Positions 40,430-50,653 are shown, counted from the stretch's first letter. The stretch is DNA of 64,000 nucleotides from Pseudomonas sp. MYb60 (GCF_002979555.1 NZ_PCOZ01000007.1:78539-142538), one strand, 5' to 3'. Notes: generated by a model not told the origin, from the sequence alone. Numbers and translations: made by a program.

Positions 40430-41221
40430 TCAACCGGCCAGCATCGGGTACGTAAACAGCCCAAAGTGCAGCAGATTCAACCCAAAGTGCGTGGCAATCG
40501 CCGCCCCTAGCCCGCCGAAGCGAAACGCCAGGCCATATCCCACCCCGGCGAGGCTTGCCAGCAACACCCAGTGCCAGCCTGCGCCCAGGTGCGCCAGGCC
40601 GAACAGCAGCGAGGCCAGCAGCAGCGCAAGGTTTTCGCCGTAGGGCAGGTGCTTGAAGCGCAGGCGCAGGCCGCCCTGGATATAGCCGCGGAACAGCGCT
40701 TCTTCCACCAGTGTCACCAGCAGCAGGTTGTTGAGCACCCACAGCCAGGCCTGGTCGGGCCATTTGGGCGCCCAACTGATCACACCCAGCAGGCTCGCGC
40801 CCCCCAGTGCAGCGATGGCGGTGAGGGCCAGGGCCAGGGCGGTGACGCAGATCGACAGGCGCAGGGAGCGCCGCGCGGCAATCCAGGGGCAGGCCAGCAG
40901 CAGCCAGAAACCGATCAGCGGCTTGTCCTGGTTCAGGTACATCGAGAAGGGCACGGCGTCGGGGGTCAAACGCTGCGGGTCGATGCCGCGGCCGTTATAG
41001 AAGCCTGGCAGCCAGTGCATCGCCAGGCTCAGGGCCAGCACGATAAACAGTCCGTGGCCCAGGTAGCGCGCCCACGGGTTGCGTTGTTGGCGCACGGCGA
41101 AACCGGCGATCAGCAGCAGGGCCACGGACACCGCCGCCAGCACGCCGAGTTGCCCATAGCTCAGCGCCAGGGCATAGCCGATGGATAGAAGCGCCAGGTA
41201 CAGCCAGGGCAATGCGGTCAC
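40430..41221 (-). CDS. CPBP-family intramembrane metalloprotease
   Basis: A 263-residue polytopic membrane protein (about seven helices) of the CAAX protease/bacteriocin-processing family. The three motifs are present: EEALFRG (EExxxR), FGLAHLG (FxxxH) and HFGLNLLHF (HxxxN). The start is GTG, with AAGGA 7 nt upstream; no ATG fits. Function in this genome is unknown; relatives process peptides or confer immunity to bacteriocins. Confidence 0.88.
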   Translation of the reverse strand: MTALPWLYLALLSIGYALALSYGQLGVLAAVSVALLLIAGFAVRQQRNPWARYLGHGLFIVLALSLAMHWLPGFYNGRGIDPQRLTPDAVPFSMYLNQDKPLIGFWLLLACPWIAARRSLRLSICVTALALALTAIAALGGASLLGVISWAPKWPDQAWLWVLNNLLLVTLVEEALFRGYIQGGLRLRFKHLPYGENLALLLASLLFGLAHLGAGWHWVLLASLAGVGYGLAFRFGGLGAAIATHFGLNLLHFGLFTYPMLAG

Positions 41222-41295
41222 GGGAGATCCTTGGAGAAAAACTGGCCGGCATTATAGCGACCGGCTTCCAGCGCCCGCATGAAACCTTGCCGCTG

Positions 41296-42180
41296 CTACA
41301 CGCGCTTGGGCCGCAGGACCAGCCAGAGTGCGCCGGCAATCAACACGCCGCCGTACAGGTGCGCCATCGACAGCGGCTCGTCCAGCAACAGCGCACCCCA
41401 CAGCACGCCGAACGGCGGGATCAGGAACGTGGTGGTCATGGAGCGCACCGGCCCGATCGCGGACAGCAACCGGAAATACAGGACGTAGGCAAACGCCGTA
41501 CACACCAACCCCAAGCCCAGCAGCGACAACCACACCTGCCAGCCGCCCCAACTGGCAGGCGGATGGCTGACGGCGCTGTAGGCGAACAGTGGCAGCAGGA
41601 ACAAGGTGGCGCCGAGCATGCTGCCCAAGGCCGAAAGACGGCTGTCCAACCCGCCGCGCTGGTCGAGCCAGCGCCGTGCAAGGAAGCCGGCAAAGCCATA
41701 GCAGGTGGTGGCTGCGAGGCAGGCCAGCGAGCCCGTCAGCAGTTGCAGGTCAAACGCCACCGGCCCCGCACGGGTCAGCACGCCGACGCCAAACAGGCCC
41801 AGGCATACGCCGGCGAATTTTGACGCGGTCAGGCGCTCGCTGAAAAACAACCCGCCGATCAGCACGCCCATCAACGGCGTCGTGGCGTTGAAGATTGCCG
41901 AATAACCCGCGGGCAACACCTGGGCCGCCACCGAGTACAGGGTCGCCGGGATCCCGGAGTTGATCACCCCCAGCACCAGCACGGTCTTGAACTTGCCTTG
42001 GAAGTCCCAGCGCACCCGCATCACCGCCAGCATCACCAGCAAACCGACGGCGGCAATCGACACGCGGAAAAACGCGGTCGGCACCGTGCCGATTTCCGGG
42101 GCAATGATGCGCATGAACAGGAAGCTCGCGCCCCAGATGGCAGCGAGCCCCAACAGGTACAAGGTGTCGACAGGTCTCAC
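41296..42180 (-). CDS. EamA/DMT-superfamily transporter
   Basis: A 294-residue inner-membrane protein with ten hydrophobic helices in two EamA repeats (LYLLGLAAIWGASFLFMRI at the start; a second repeat from about residue 145). The GTG start has a GAGGAA box at good distance; a TTG six codons upstream lies before that box. The substrate cannot be told from the sequence; relatives export amino acids or other small metabolites. Divergent from aceK. Confidence 0.85.
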   Translation of the reverse strand: MRPVDTLYLLGLAAIWGASFLFMRIIAPEIGTVPTAFFRVSIAAVGLLVMLAVMRVRWDFQGKFKTVLVLGVINSGIPATLYSVAAQVLPAGYSAIFNATTPLMGVLIGGLFFSERLTASKFAGVCLGLFGVGVLTRAGPVAFDLQLLTGSLACLAATTCYGFAGFLARRWLDQRGGLDSRLSALGSMLGATLFLLPLFAYSAVSHPPASWGGWQVWLSLLGLGLVCTAFAYVLYFRLLSAIGPVRSMTTTFLIPPFGVLWGALLLDEPLSMAHLYGGVLIAGALWLVLRPKRV

Positions 42181-42319
42181 GCGGCATTCCTCGCTCAATG
42201 GGGCGGCGAGTGTTGCCTAAACGCACAAAACTGTACAACCCTGCCAACAGATCATCCTTCTCCTGTCTCGCTACACTGGCTAAGCTCAGGGCTTCCAGAT
42301 GCCCGTAGAGGTTTCCCGC

Positions 42320-44035
42320 ATGCCGCAGTCTGCCCTCGCTATCGCCCGGATGATCCTCGATGGCTTCGACGATTACCGTGAGCATTTCCGCCAGATCACC
42401 GACGGCGCCCGTGAACGTTTCGAAAAGGCCCAGTGGCAGCAGGGCCAGGCAGCCTCGGCGGCGCGCATCAACCTGTACGAAGAAAAAGTCATTGAAGTCA
42501 CCGACCGCCTGCGTAGCAGCTTCCAGGCCGCCAGGTTGGAGGACATCGACCTGTGGCCCCTGGTGAAAAGTGCCTATATCGGCTTGATCGACCTGCGTTT
42601 CGACGATGAGCTATCCGAGACCTGGTACAACTCGATCTTCTGTGGCCTGTTCAGCCATGACCTGATCAGCGACGGCTGCATGTTCATCCACACCACCCGC
42701 CCCAGCCTGCGCCGCGCACGGGCGGCGCAGACCCGCACCTACACGCCCGCCGGCCAGCTTGACGCGATGCTCGCGCAGGTCTTCACCGATTATGGCTTCA
42801 GCGAGCCCTACGCCGATCTCGCCGGCGACCTGCAGCGCCTTGAAGCCCAATTGCGGGAAAACCTGCCGGATTGGGTGTGCAAGGACCCGGACCTCAAGGT
42901 CGAACTGTTTTCCTCGGTGCTCTACCGCAACAAGGGCGCCTACCTGGTGGGGCGTCTCTATACCCGCGATGAACAGTGGCCTTTGGTGATCCCGCTGCTG
43001 CACCAGGAAGGGCAAGGCATCCAGATCGATGCGCTGATTACCGACGAAGCCGATGTGTCGATCATCTTTTCGTTCACGCGCTCCTACTTCATGGTCGACG
43101 TGCCGGTGCCAGCGGAGTTCGTGGGCTTCCTGCGACGCATTCTGCCGGGCAAGCACATCGCCGAGCTGTACACCTCCATCGGTTTCTACAAGCACGGCAA
43201 ATCCGAGTTCTACCGCGCACTGATCAACCACCTGGCGACCACCGATGATCAGTTCATCATGGCTCCCGGCGTGCGTGGCATGGTCATGAGCGTATTCACG
43301 CTGCCGGGCTTCAACACCGTGTTCAAGATCATCAAGGACCGTTTTTCACCGTCGAAAAACGTCAACCGCGCCACGGTGATCGAAAAGTACCGTCTGGTGA
43401 AAAGCGTGGACCGGGTAGGGCGCATGGCCGACACCCAGGAGTTCGCGGACTTCCGTTTTCCCCTGAGCAAGTTCGAGCCCGATTGCCTCGCCGAACTGCT
43501 GGAAGTGGCCGCCGGCACCGTTGAGGTGGAAGGCGATACCGTGCTGATCCGTCACTGCTGGACCGAACGGCGCATGACCCCGCTCAATCTCTACCTCGAT
43601 AACGCCAACCCCGCTCAAGTGCGTGAAGCCCTTGAGGACTACGGCCTGGCGATCAAGCAACTGGCAGCAGCGAACATCTTTCCTGGCGACATGCTGCTCA
43701 AGAACTTCGGTGTCACCCGACATGGTCGCGTGGTGTTCTACGACTACGATGAGATCTGCTTCCTTACCGAAGCCAACTTCCGCCACATCCCGCAGCCGCG
43801 TACCCCTGAAGACGAAATGGCCTCCGAGCCCTGGTACTCCATCGGCCCGCTTGACGTGTTTCCGGAAGAATTCCCGCCGTTCCTGTTTGCCGATGCCGGC
43901 CAGCGCAGGTTGTTTGATGAATTACACGGGGAGTTGTACAACGCGGATTACTGGAAGGGGCTGCAAGAGGCGATTCGCGCCGGGAAAGTGATCGATGTGT
44001 TCCCGTACCGACGCACTGGTCGAGCGGGCCACTGA
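42320..44035 (+). CDS. aceK: Isocitrate dehydrogenase kinase/phosphatase
   Basis: A 571-residue bifunctional enzyme that inactivates or reactivates isocitrate dehydrogenase, directing carbon into the glyoxylate shunt on acetate. Recognisable family blocks are [19 protein letters not shown] near the N-terminus, [19 protein letters not shown] in the kinase core, and [19 protein letters not shown] with YDYDEICFL (catalytic and metal-binding). Start chosen at [12 protein letters not shown], after GTAGAGG; an ATG seven codons upstream is possible. No isocitrate lyase or malate synthase gene is adjacent. Confidence 0.96.
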   Translation: MPQSALAIARMILDGFDDYREHFRQITDGARERFEKAQWQQGQAASAARINLYEEKVIEVTDRLRSSFQAARLEDIDLWPLVKSAYIGLIDLRFDDELSETWYNSIFCGLFSHDLISDGCMFIHTTRPSLRRARAAQTRTYTPAGQLDAMLAQVFTDYGFSEPYADLAGDLQRLEAQLRENLPDWVCKDPDLKVELFSSVLYRNKGAYLVGRLYTRDEQWPLVIPLLHQEGQGIQIDALITDEADVSIIFSFTRSYFMVDVPVPAEFVGFLRRILPGKHIAELYTSIGFYKHGKSEFYRALINHLATTDDQFIMAPGVRGMVMSVFTLPGFNTVFKIIKDRFSPSKNVNRATVIEKYRLVKSVDRVGRMADTQEFADFRFPLSKFEPDCLAELLEVAAGTVEVEGDTVLIRHCWTERRMTPLNLYLDNANPAQVREALEDYGLAIKQLAAANIFPGDMLLKNFGVTRHGRVVFYDYDEICFLTEANFRHIPQPRTPEDEMASEPWYSIGPLDVFPEEFPPFLFADAGQRRLFDELHGELYNADYWKGLQEAIRAGKVIDVFPYRRTGRAGH

Positions 44036-44100
44036 CGTGTGCCCATCGCCACGCCACAGGAAGGGTGCCGGCCGGGGCAGGCCCGACCGACGTGGCTGTA

Positions 44101-44700
44101 TCAGCCGTCCTTTTTACTGTTCTCGTGACGCACTTCTTTGAGCCAGGACTGGCCTTTGCCGAGGGTCAACAGTGTGTCCGTGTGGTTGGACGCCCGGTTT
44201 TTGTCGGTCTGGTTGGTGCCGTTTTTCTGAACGTTTTCAGCTTGCCGGTAGACGTTTTTCATCTCCTTCCCCAGCTCTTTTTCAGTTTTCTTGACCTCCT
44301 GGCGGTGCTTGAACTGGGCCACTGGATTCCTGCCGGACGGACCAGCCTGTTCCTGGGTGATGCGTTTTTCCGTCAGGTTCACCGCTTTTGAGTAAGAGCC
44401 GTTGGGGATGGCGGCCGTTGGAAACTGTCCAGAAAGATTCTCCAGGGCTGTGCGCTGGTGGTTCAGCGCCTGGATATTGTTTTGCTGGGCCGCGCTCAAC
44501 GATGAAGTGGGTGTTTGATTGAGCAGTGGTTGCGATGAGCTGGCGTTTGAATAGGTACTGGAGGACTGCGCGCGGGGTGCCGGGCTATGCCAGGAGCTGT
44601 GGGAGGCATTGGTTTCAGGCGCGACAGACTGATATTTGTTGGCGTAACTGTGTGAACCACCACTGTTGCCGTTGGCGTAGCTATTGGAATCAATGGGCAT
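44101..44700 (-). CDS. Ser/Asn-rich orphan protein
   Basis: A 199-residue protein I do not recognise. Residues 1-70 are very rich in Ser, Asn and Tyr (13 Ser in the first 50) and look disordered. Residues 125-165 are charged and probably helical (KHRQEVKKTEKELGKEMKNV). There are no cysteines, no Sec signal peptide and no membrane helix. It begins MPIDS, like the MPINS of its upstream neighbour, 48 bp away on the same strand. Base composition is less GC-rich than aceK and hrpA on either side. The Ser-rich start would suit a type III secreted protein, but D4 breaks the rule against early acidic residues. Secretion is speculative. Confidence 0.6.
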   Translation of the reverse strand: MPIDSNSYANGNSGGSHSYANKYQSVAPETNASHSSWHSPAPRAQSSSTYSNASSSQPLLNQTPTSSLSAAQQNNIQALNHQRTALENLSGQFPTAAIPNGSYSKAVNLTEKRITQEQAGPSGRNPVAQFKHRQEVKKTEKELGKEMKNVYRQAENVQKNGTNQTDKNRASNHTDTLLTLGKGQSWLKEVRHENSKKDG

Positions 44701-44748
44701 AAGGATCTCGTGTGCTGTATGCGTTGCAGAAGAAGGGGAATGGGCCCG

Positions 44749-45012
44749 TCAGCCGAAGAACCCGCCCATCATGTTCATGCCGCGCATGGCTTGAGCACTG
44801 GGCTGAGAGCTGACGCGGTTAGCTGTCAGGTTGGTGGTTTGCCTGGATGATGCCTGGCTGTTGGACGGCTCCGCCTGAGCCGTTGTGGCTTGCTCGTAGC
44901 TGGGCGGGAAATAGGGCGGCGGTGGTTGCGAGGCGGACGATCGAGGCTGTGCGCTCATTGCATCGCTGTAGCTCGGCGGATTGGATGAGGAAGTGGACGA
45001 ATTGATTGGCAT
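44749..45012 (-). CDS. Ser/Pro-rich orphan protein with three PPxY motifs
   Basis: An 87-residue protein with no family I recognise. Its first 50 residues hold 13 Ser, and the first acidic residue is D17. Three PPxY motifs are present: PPSY (12-15), PPPY (31-34) and PPSY (36-39), the last two in PPPPYFPPSYEQA. In eukaryotes PPxY binds WW domains such as those of NEDD4-type ubiquitin ligases. The C-terminus is Met/Gly-rich (MRGMNMMGGFFG). A GGAG box lies 6 nt before the ATG. It is probably co-transcribed with the downstream Ser-rich gene. An effector role is inferred from composition only. Confidence 0.6.
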   Translation of the reverse strand: MPINSSTSSSNPPSYSDAMSAQPRSSASQPPPPYFPPSYEQATTAQAEPSNSQASSRQTTNLTANRVSSQPSAQAMRGMNMMGGFFG

Positions 45013-45044
45013 CGGAGCTCCGTTTGATTCGCTGTCAATGAACT

Positions 45045-45060
45045 GCCAGTCAGGACTGGC
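45045..45060. promoter_or_regulatory. Perfect inverted repeat upstream of the PPxY gene
   Basis: GCCAGTC-AG-GACTGGC is a perfect 7-bp inverted repeat, 33 bp upstream of the PPxY gene start. It has no T-run, so an operator is more likely than a terminator. No matching regulator is nearby. Confidence 0.35.
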
Positions 45061-45293
45061 CCGTTCATTGGGCCTGTTCCGTTACGCGTCAAAAATCAGA
45101 TTTATGTGAGACGGTTGTGGGAGTCAGTCTCGATTCGTCGTAGTAAATTTCGTCACGGAGTGAGTGAAAGTGTCGATGCTTTTGACTGGCCGTCTTCAGC
45201 GCTGTCGAAATCTGCGACAATCGCTCCACGTTTTTCCGTTCACACGCTGTGCAGGCCATGCCTGCCTCAATCCAGAAGACCTTTACCGCCCTG

Positions 45294-48200
45294 ATGACTG
45301 ACCAAGCGCCCACCATCGACCAACTGCTCAAGACCCTCGATCACGCCATGCTCGCCGACCGCCACCGCTTGCGCCGGCAGTTGCTTGAGCTGCGCAAGAA
45401 GCCCGACGAGGACAAGTTGGCCCAATGGGTGGCGCGCATGCAGGCGTCCTGCGCCCAGGTCACGGCGCGGCGCGCGAGCCTGCCGGTGATTCGCTACGAC
45501 GACAGCCTGCCGATTGCCGCCAAGCGCGATGAAATCAAAGATGCCCTGAACAAGCACCAGGTGCTGATCATTGCCGGTGAGACGGGCTCGGGCAAGACCA
45601 CCCAGTTGCCGAAGATCTGCCTGGAAATCGGTCGCGGCCAGTTCGGCCTGATCGGTCATACCCAGCCGCGCCGGATTGCTGCCCGCAGTGTGGCCAGCCG
45701 TGTCGCAGAAGAATTGGCAACGCCGTTGGGCGCGTTGGTCGGCTATCAGGTGCGCTTCGAAGACCAGAGCGACGCCAACACCCTGATCAAGCTGATGACC
45801 GACGGCATCCTGTTGGCGGAAACCCAGAACGACCGCTACCTGGAACGCTACGACACGATCATCGTCGACGAAGCCCACGAGCGCAGCCTGAACATCGACT
45901 TCCTGCTGGGCTACCTGAAAACCCTGCTGCCGCGGCGTCCGGACCTGAAAGTCATCATCACCTCGGCGACCATCGACCTTGAGCGTTTCTCCAAGCACTT
46001 CGACGATGCGCCGATTGTGGAGGTCTCGGGCCGCACCTTCCCGGTGGACACCTGGTACCGCCCGCTGACCCTTGAGCAGGACGAGGAAGGTAACCGCGTC
46101 GAGGACGACCTCACCGTCGATCAAGCGATCCTTGCCACCCTCGATGAAATCGCCGCCCATGAGCGCAGCGAGCGCCGCAGTCCCGGTGACGTGCTGGTGT
46201 TCCTGCCCGGCGAGCGCGAGATCCGCGACGCCGCCGACATGCTGCGCAAGGCCCAGCTCAAGCACACCGAAATTCTGCCGTTGTATGCGCGCCTGTCACC
46301 GGCCGAGCAGCAGCGGATTTTCCAGTCCCACCCGGGCCGTCGCGTGGTGCTGGCGACCAACGTCGCGGAAACCTCGTTGACCGTGCCGGGTATTCGCTAC
46401 GTGATCGACAGCGGCACCGCGCGCATCAGCCGCTACAGCTACCGCGCGAAGGTGCAGCGCCTGCCGATCGAGGCGATTTCCCAGGCCAGTGCCAATCAGC
46501 GTAAAGGCCGCTGCGGCCGGGTCGAGCCGGGCATTTGCGTGCGGTTGTACAGTGAAGAAGATTTTATCGGCCGGCCGGAATTCACCGACCCCGAGATCCT
46601 GCGCACCAACCTCGCCGCCGTGATCCTGCAAATGCTGCACCTGCGCCTTGGCGAGATCACCGACTTCCCGTTTATCGAACCGCCGGACGGCAAGGCGATC
46701 AGCGACGGGTTCAACCTGTTGCAAGAACTCTCGGCCGTGGACCGCAACAGCCAGCTCACCCCGCTGGGCCGCCAACTGGCACGCCTGCCCGTGGACCCCC
46801 GCATGGGTCGCATGTTGCTGGAAGCGGCCAAGCTCGGCAGTTTGCAGGAAGTACTGATTGTCGCCAGTGCCATGTCGATCCAGGACCCGCGCGAGCGGCC
46901 GCCGGAGCGTCAACAGGCTGCCGACCAGGCTCACGCGCAATGGAAGGACCCGGATTCGGACTTCGCCGGCCTCGTGAACCTGTGGCGCGGCTTTGAAGAA
47001 CAGCGCCAGGCACTGACAGCCAGCCCGTTGCGCAACTGGTGCCGCAAGCACTTCCTCAATTACCTGCGGCTGCGCGAATGGCGCGATTCCCATCGCCAGT
47101 TGAGCTTGATCTGTCGCGACATGCAGCTGACGGTCAATAAAGAGCCGGCGGATTTCCCCAAGCTGCACAAGGCAGTGCTGTCCGGGCTGCTCAGCCAGAT
47201 CGGCCAGAAAACCGAAGACGGCGATTACCTCGGCGCGCGTCAACGCCGTTTCTGGATTCATCCGTCGTCGGGCATCGGCAAGAAGCGCCCGCAATGGTTG
47301 ATGACCGCCGAACTGGTGGAAACCACCAAGCTGTATGCGCGGATGGTGGCAAAGATCGACGCGGATTGGATCGAGCCGCTGGCCGGGCACCTGATCAAGA
47401 AAAACCACTTTGAACCGCACTGGGAGAAGAAGCGCGGGCAAGTGGTGGCGTATGAGCAAATCACCCTGTTCGGGCTGATCGTGGTCGGTCGCCGTCCGGT
47501 GCACTACGGCCCGGTTGACCCGGTGGTGTCTCGCGAGTTGTTTATCCGTGAAGGCCTGGTGCGCGGGGAGATTCAGTCGCGCGCCAAATGCCTGACCGCC
47601 AACCAGCAACTGCTGGAGCAACTCGACGAGCTGGAAGCCAAGGCCCGCCGCCGCGATATCCTGGCCGACGAAGAGACCCTCTACGCCTTTTACGACGCGC
47701 GATTGCCGGCGGAAATCCACCAGACGGCGACGTTCGACAGCTGGTACAAGATCAACAGCCAGAAAGACCCGCAGCTGTTGATCATGCGCGAAGAGGACGT
47801 GCTGGCTCGCGAGGCCAGTGAAGTCACCGCGGCGCATTACCCGGACACCCTGCACCTGGGCGACCTGGCGCTGACCTTGAGTTACCACTTCGAGCCCAAT
47901 CACCCCCGTGACGGCGTCACCCTGCGCGTGCCGGCGCCGCTGTTGCCGGCGTTGCCACCGGAGCGCCTGGAGTGGTTGGTGCCGGGGCTTATCGAAGCCA
48001 AATGCATTGCCCTGGTGCGCAACCTGCCCAAGGCCCTGCGCAAGAACTTCGTGCCGGTGCCGGACTTCGTCAAGGCGGCCTTGCAACGTATTGAATTCGC
48101 CCAAGGCTCGCTGCCCCAGGCACTGGGCCGTGAGTTGTTGCGCATGACCGGCGCCCGCGTCAGCGATGAAGCCTGGGCAGAAGCTGCGCAACAGGTGGAA

Positions 48201-49205
48201 AACCACCTGAAGATGAACCTGGAAGTGGTCGACGGCCAGGGCAAGTTCCTCGGCGAGGGCCGCGACCTGGCCGAGCTGACTGCCCGTTTCGCCGAAGCCA
48301 GCCAGGCCGCCCTGGCCGTGCCGCAAACGGCAAAAAGCCAGCAGCCGGTGGAGGCCAAGGTGTTTGCGGCGGTGGCCGAGAAGACCCAGCAGAACATCGC
48401 CGGGCTGTCGATGACGGTGTACCCGGCGCTGGTGGAAGAGAACGGCACGGTCAAGGAGGGGCGTTTCTCTACCGCCGCCGAGGCTGAATTCCAGCACCGC
48501 CGTGCGCTGCAGCGCCTGCTCATGCAGCAACTGGCGGAGCCGGCCAAGTTCCTGCGCGGCAAATTGCCCGGCCTGACCGAGCTGGGCCTGATGTACCGCG
48601 AGCTGGGCCGCATCGATGCGCTGGTGGAAGACATCCTGTTGGCCAGCCTCGACAGCTGCGTGCTGGAAGGTGAAACCAGCCTGCCGCGTGATGGTGCGGG
48701 TTTGGCCGCCCTGGCCGAGCGCAAGCGTGGCAGTTGGACCGACCACGCCGAACGCCTGGCACGCCTGACCCTGGAAATCCTCAAGCTCTGGCACGGCCTG
48801 CAAAAGCGCTTCAAGGGCAAGATCGACCTGGCCCAGGCGGTGGCCTTGAACGATATCAAGCAGCAACTGGGCAACCTCGTGTACCCGGGTTTCGTGCGCG
48901 AAACCCCGGCGCAGTGGTTCAAGGAGCTGCCTCGCTTCCTCAAGGCCATCGAGTTGCGCCTGGAAAAACTGCCCAGCCAGGTGCAGAAGGACCGGGTGTG
49001 GAGCGGCGAGCTGGCAGGCTTGTGGGCCCAGTACGAAAACCGCCTGAAAAAACATGCCCAGGAAGGCAAGCGCGATCCTCAGCTGGAGCTGTATCGCTGG
49101 TGGCTGGAGGAATATCGGGTGTCGTTGTTTGCCCAGCAACTGGGCACCAAGGTGCCGATTTCCGACAAGCGCTTGAGCAAACAATGGAGCCTAGTAGAAG
49201 CCTGA
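45294..49205 (+). CDS. hrpA: ATP-dependent RNA helicase HrpA
   Basis: A 1303-residue DEAH-box helicase. Motif I is GETGSGKTTQ, II is DEAHERS, III is SATID, and VI includes QRKGRCGRVEPG. The HA2/winged-helix and OB-fold regions follow, and a long C-terminal DUF3418-type extension fills the remainder. HrpA resolves stalled ribosomes and processes some mRNAs. Start placed at MTDQAPTIDQLL by length and similarity to E. coli HrpA (1300); GTG at 45249 and ATG at 45258 in the same frame are alternatives, and none has a clear ribosome-binding site. Confidence 0.94.
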   Translation: MTDQAPTIDQLLKTLDHAMLADRHRLRRQLLELRKKPDEDKLAQWVARMQASCAQVTARRASLPVIRYDDSLPIAAKRDEIKDALNKHQVLIIAGETGSGKTTQLPKICLEIGRGQFGLIGHTQPRRIAARSVASRVAEELATPLGALVGYQVRFEDQSDANTLIKLMTDGILLAETQNDRYLERYDTIIVDEAHERSLNIDFLLGYLKTLLPRRPDLKVIITSATIDLERFSKHFDDAPIVEVSGRTFPVDTWYRPLTLEQDEEGNRVEDDLTVDQAILATLDEIAAHERSERRSPGDVLVFLPGEREIRDAADMLRKAQLKHTEILPLYARLSPAEQQRIFQSHPGRRVVLATNVAETSLTVPGIRYVIDSGTARISRYSYRAKVQRLPIEAISQASANQRKGRCGRVEPGICVRLYSEEDFIGRPEFTDPEILRTNLAAVILQMLHLRLGEITDFPFIEPPDGKAISDGFNLLQELSAVDRNSQLTPLGRQLARLPVDPRMGRMLLEAAKLGSLQEVLIVASAMSIQDPRERPPERQQAADQAHAQWKDPDSDFAGLVNLWRGFEEQRQALTASPLRNWCRKHFLNYLRLREWRDSHRQLSLICRDMQLTVNKEPADFPKLHKAVLSGLLSQIGQKTEDGDYLGARQRRFWIHPSSGIGKKRPQWLMTAELVETTKLYARMVAKIDADWIEPLAGHLIKKNHFEPHWEKKRGQVVAYEQITLFGLIVVGRRPVHYGPVDPVVSRELFIREGLVRGEIQSRAKCLTANQQLLEQLDELEAKARRRDILADEETLYAFYDARLPAEIHQTATFDSWYKINSQKDPQLLIMREEDVLAREASEVTAAHYPDTLHLGDLALTLSYHFEPNHPRDGVTLRVPAPLLPALPPERLEWLVPGLIEAKCIALVRNLPKALRKNFVPVPDFVKAALQRIEFAQGSLPQALGRELLRMTGARVSDEAWAEAAQQVENHLKMNLEVVDGQGKFLGEGRDLAELTARFAEASQAALAVPQTAKSQQPVEAKVFAAVAEKTQQNIAGLSMTVYPALVEENGTVKEGRFSTAAEAEFQHRRALQRLLMQQLAEPAKFLRGKLPGLTELGLMYRELGRIDALVEDILLASLDSCVLEGETSLPRDGAGLAALAERKRGSWTDHAERLARLTLEILKLWHGLQKRFKGKIDLAQAVALNDIKQQLGNLVYPGFVRETPAQWFKELPRFLKAIELRLEKLPSQVQKDRVWSGELAGLWAQYENRLKKHAQEGKRDPQLELYRWWLEEYRVSLFAQQLGTKVPISDKRLSKQWSLVEA

Positions 49206-49219
49206 AGACCTGCCTCCCC

Positions 49220-49319
49220 TGTAGGAGCGAGCTTACTCGCGAAAAACGTCGACGATAGCGCGGGCAGTCTGGACGAACGCGGCGTCGTTGAATTCTTCGT
49301 GAGCAAGCTCACTCCTACA
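49220..49319. repeat. Inverted REP pair, CGAGCTTGCTCGCG family, after hrpA
   Basis: TGTAGGAGCGAGCTTACTCG (49220 on) faces its inverse ending AGCTCACTCCTACA (to 49319), with about 50 bp between. Together with 49320-49531 it makes a 326-bp gene-free stretch; the rest holds the leader of the KAS III gene, with no other feature that I can support. Confidence 0.85.
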
Positions 49320-49531
49320 AGGGAAGCCGGAGGGTGTTTATCTGGCATATGGCGCCAAATCCCAGGGTTTGTGGCAAACTTCGCGCCTATAAATGCCGGG
49401 ATCGTCGTGAAGGGCTGCGACGCGAAGGAATAAAGCGATGCCAGTTTGGTGTCCGCGGTGCGGAATCGGACTACTTACAGTTTGGTACGACGGTACCAAT
49501 ATCCCTGCCTGACAGATTTAGAGGAACGACC

Positions 49532-50653
49532 GTGCATAACGTCGTCATCAGCGGCACCGGCCTGTACACCCCGGCCAACAGCATCTCCAATGAAGAGCTG
49601 GTGCAGTCTTTCAATACCTATGTTCAGCAGTTCAATGCCGATAACGCCGCCGCCATCGAGCGCGGTGACGTGCAGGCGTTGACCGAATCCAGCGCAGCGT
49701 TCATCGAAAAGGCATCGGGTATCAAGAGCCGCTTCGTGATGGACAAGGACGGCATTCTCGACCCGCAACGCATGGCCCCACGCCTGCCCGAGCGCAGCAA
49801 CGACGAATGGTCGGTGCTCTGTCAGATGGCTGTCGGCGCCGCCGAACAGGCCCTGCAACGTGCCGGCAAAACCGCCGCCGATATCGACGGCGTGATTGTC
49901 GCCTGCTCCAACCTGCAGCGCGCCTACCCGGCCATCGCCATCGAAGTCCAGGAAGCCCTGGGCATCGAAGGTTTCGGCTTTGACATGAATGTGGCGTGCT
50001 CCTCGGCGACCTTCGGCATCCAGAATGCCGCCAACAGCATCGCGCTGGGCCAGGCGCGGGCGATCCTGATGGTCAACCCGGAGGTCTGCACCGGCCATCT
50101 GAACTTCCGCGACCGCGACAGCCACTTCATCTTTGGCGATGCGGCGACGGCGGTGATTCTCGAACGCGCCGATCTTGCGACCTCCGAACATCAGTTCGAC
50201 GTGGTCAGCACCAAGCTGCTGACCAAGTTTTCCAACAACATTCGCAACAACTTCGGCTTCCTCAACCGCACGGCGGAAGAGGGCGTTGGTGCGCCGGACA
50301 AGTTGTTCGTGCAGGAAGGCCGCAAGGTATTTCGCGACGTGTGCCCGATGGTCGCCGAGCTGATCGGCGTGCACCTGGGGGAAAATCAGCTGGACGTGGC
50401 CGATGTGAAGCGCTTCTGGCTGCACCAGGCCAACCTGAGCATGAACCACCTGATCGTGAAGAAATTGCTGGGCCGCGAGGCTACAGTGGAAGAAGCGCCG
50501 GTGATCCTCGACACCTACGCCAACACCAGTTCGGCCGGCTCGGTGATTGCCTTCCACAAGTACCAGGACGACCTGCCCAAGGGCGCCGTCGCCGTGCTCA
50601 GCTCGTTTGGCGCAGGGTACTCGATCGGTAGCGTGATCCTGCGCAAGCGCTGA
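49532..50653 (+). CDS. Beta-ketoacyl-ACP synthase III (PA3286-like)
   Basis: A 373-residue KAS III-type condensing enzyme. The catalytic triad is visible: C156 in NVACSSATFG, His in FWLHQANLSMN and Asn in DTYANTSSAGS. It starts at GTG (VHNVVISGTGLYTP), with GAGG 7 nt upstream. An insertion after LVQSFNTYVQQFNADNAAAI makes it longer than housekeeping FabH (about 317). I recall the P. aeruginosa relative PA3286, which condenses octanoyl-CoA from beta-oxidation with malonyl-ACP and also lies beside an ECF sigma gene. That role is inferred for this protein. Confidence 0.85.
   Translation: MHNVVISGTGLYTPANSISNEELVQSFNTYVQQFNADNAAAIERGDVQALTESSAAFIEKASGIKSRFVMDKDGILDPQRMAPRLPERSNDEWSVLCQMAVGAAEQALQRAGKTAADIDGVIVACSNLQRAYPAIAIEVQEALGIEGFGFDMNVACSSATFGIQNAANSIALGQARAILMVNPEVCTGHLNFRDRDSHFIFGDAATAVILERADLATSEHQFDVVSTKLLTKFSNNIRNNFGFLNRTAEEGVGAPDKLFVQEGRKVFRDVCPMVAELIGVHLGENQLDVADVKRFWLHQANLSMNHLIVKKLLGREATVEEAPVILDTYANTSSAGSVIAFHKYQDDLPKGAVAVLSSFGAGYSIGSVILRKR

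Noticed and set aside
45040..45095. Possible HrpL box (GGAACA, 15 bp, CCAG) upstream of the PPxY gene
   Set aside because: It differs from GGAACC-N15/16-CCACNNA at both conserved blocks; such matches occur by chance, so it was not called.
46296..49184. 962-codon minus-strand open frame opposite hrpA
   Set aside because: Same reason: an antisense frame in GC-rich coding DNA. hrpA motifs on the plus strand explain the region.
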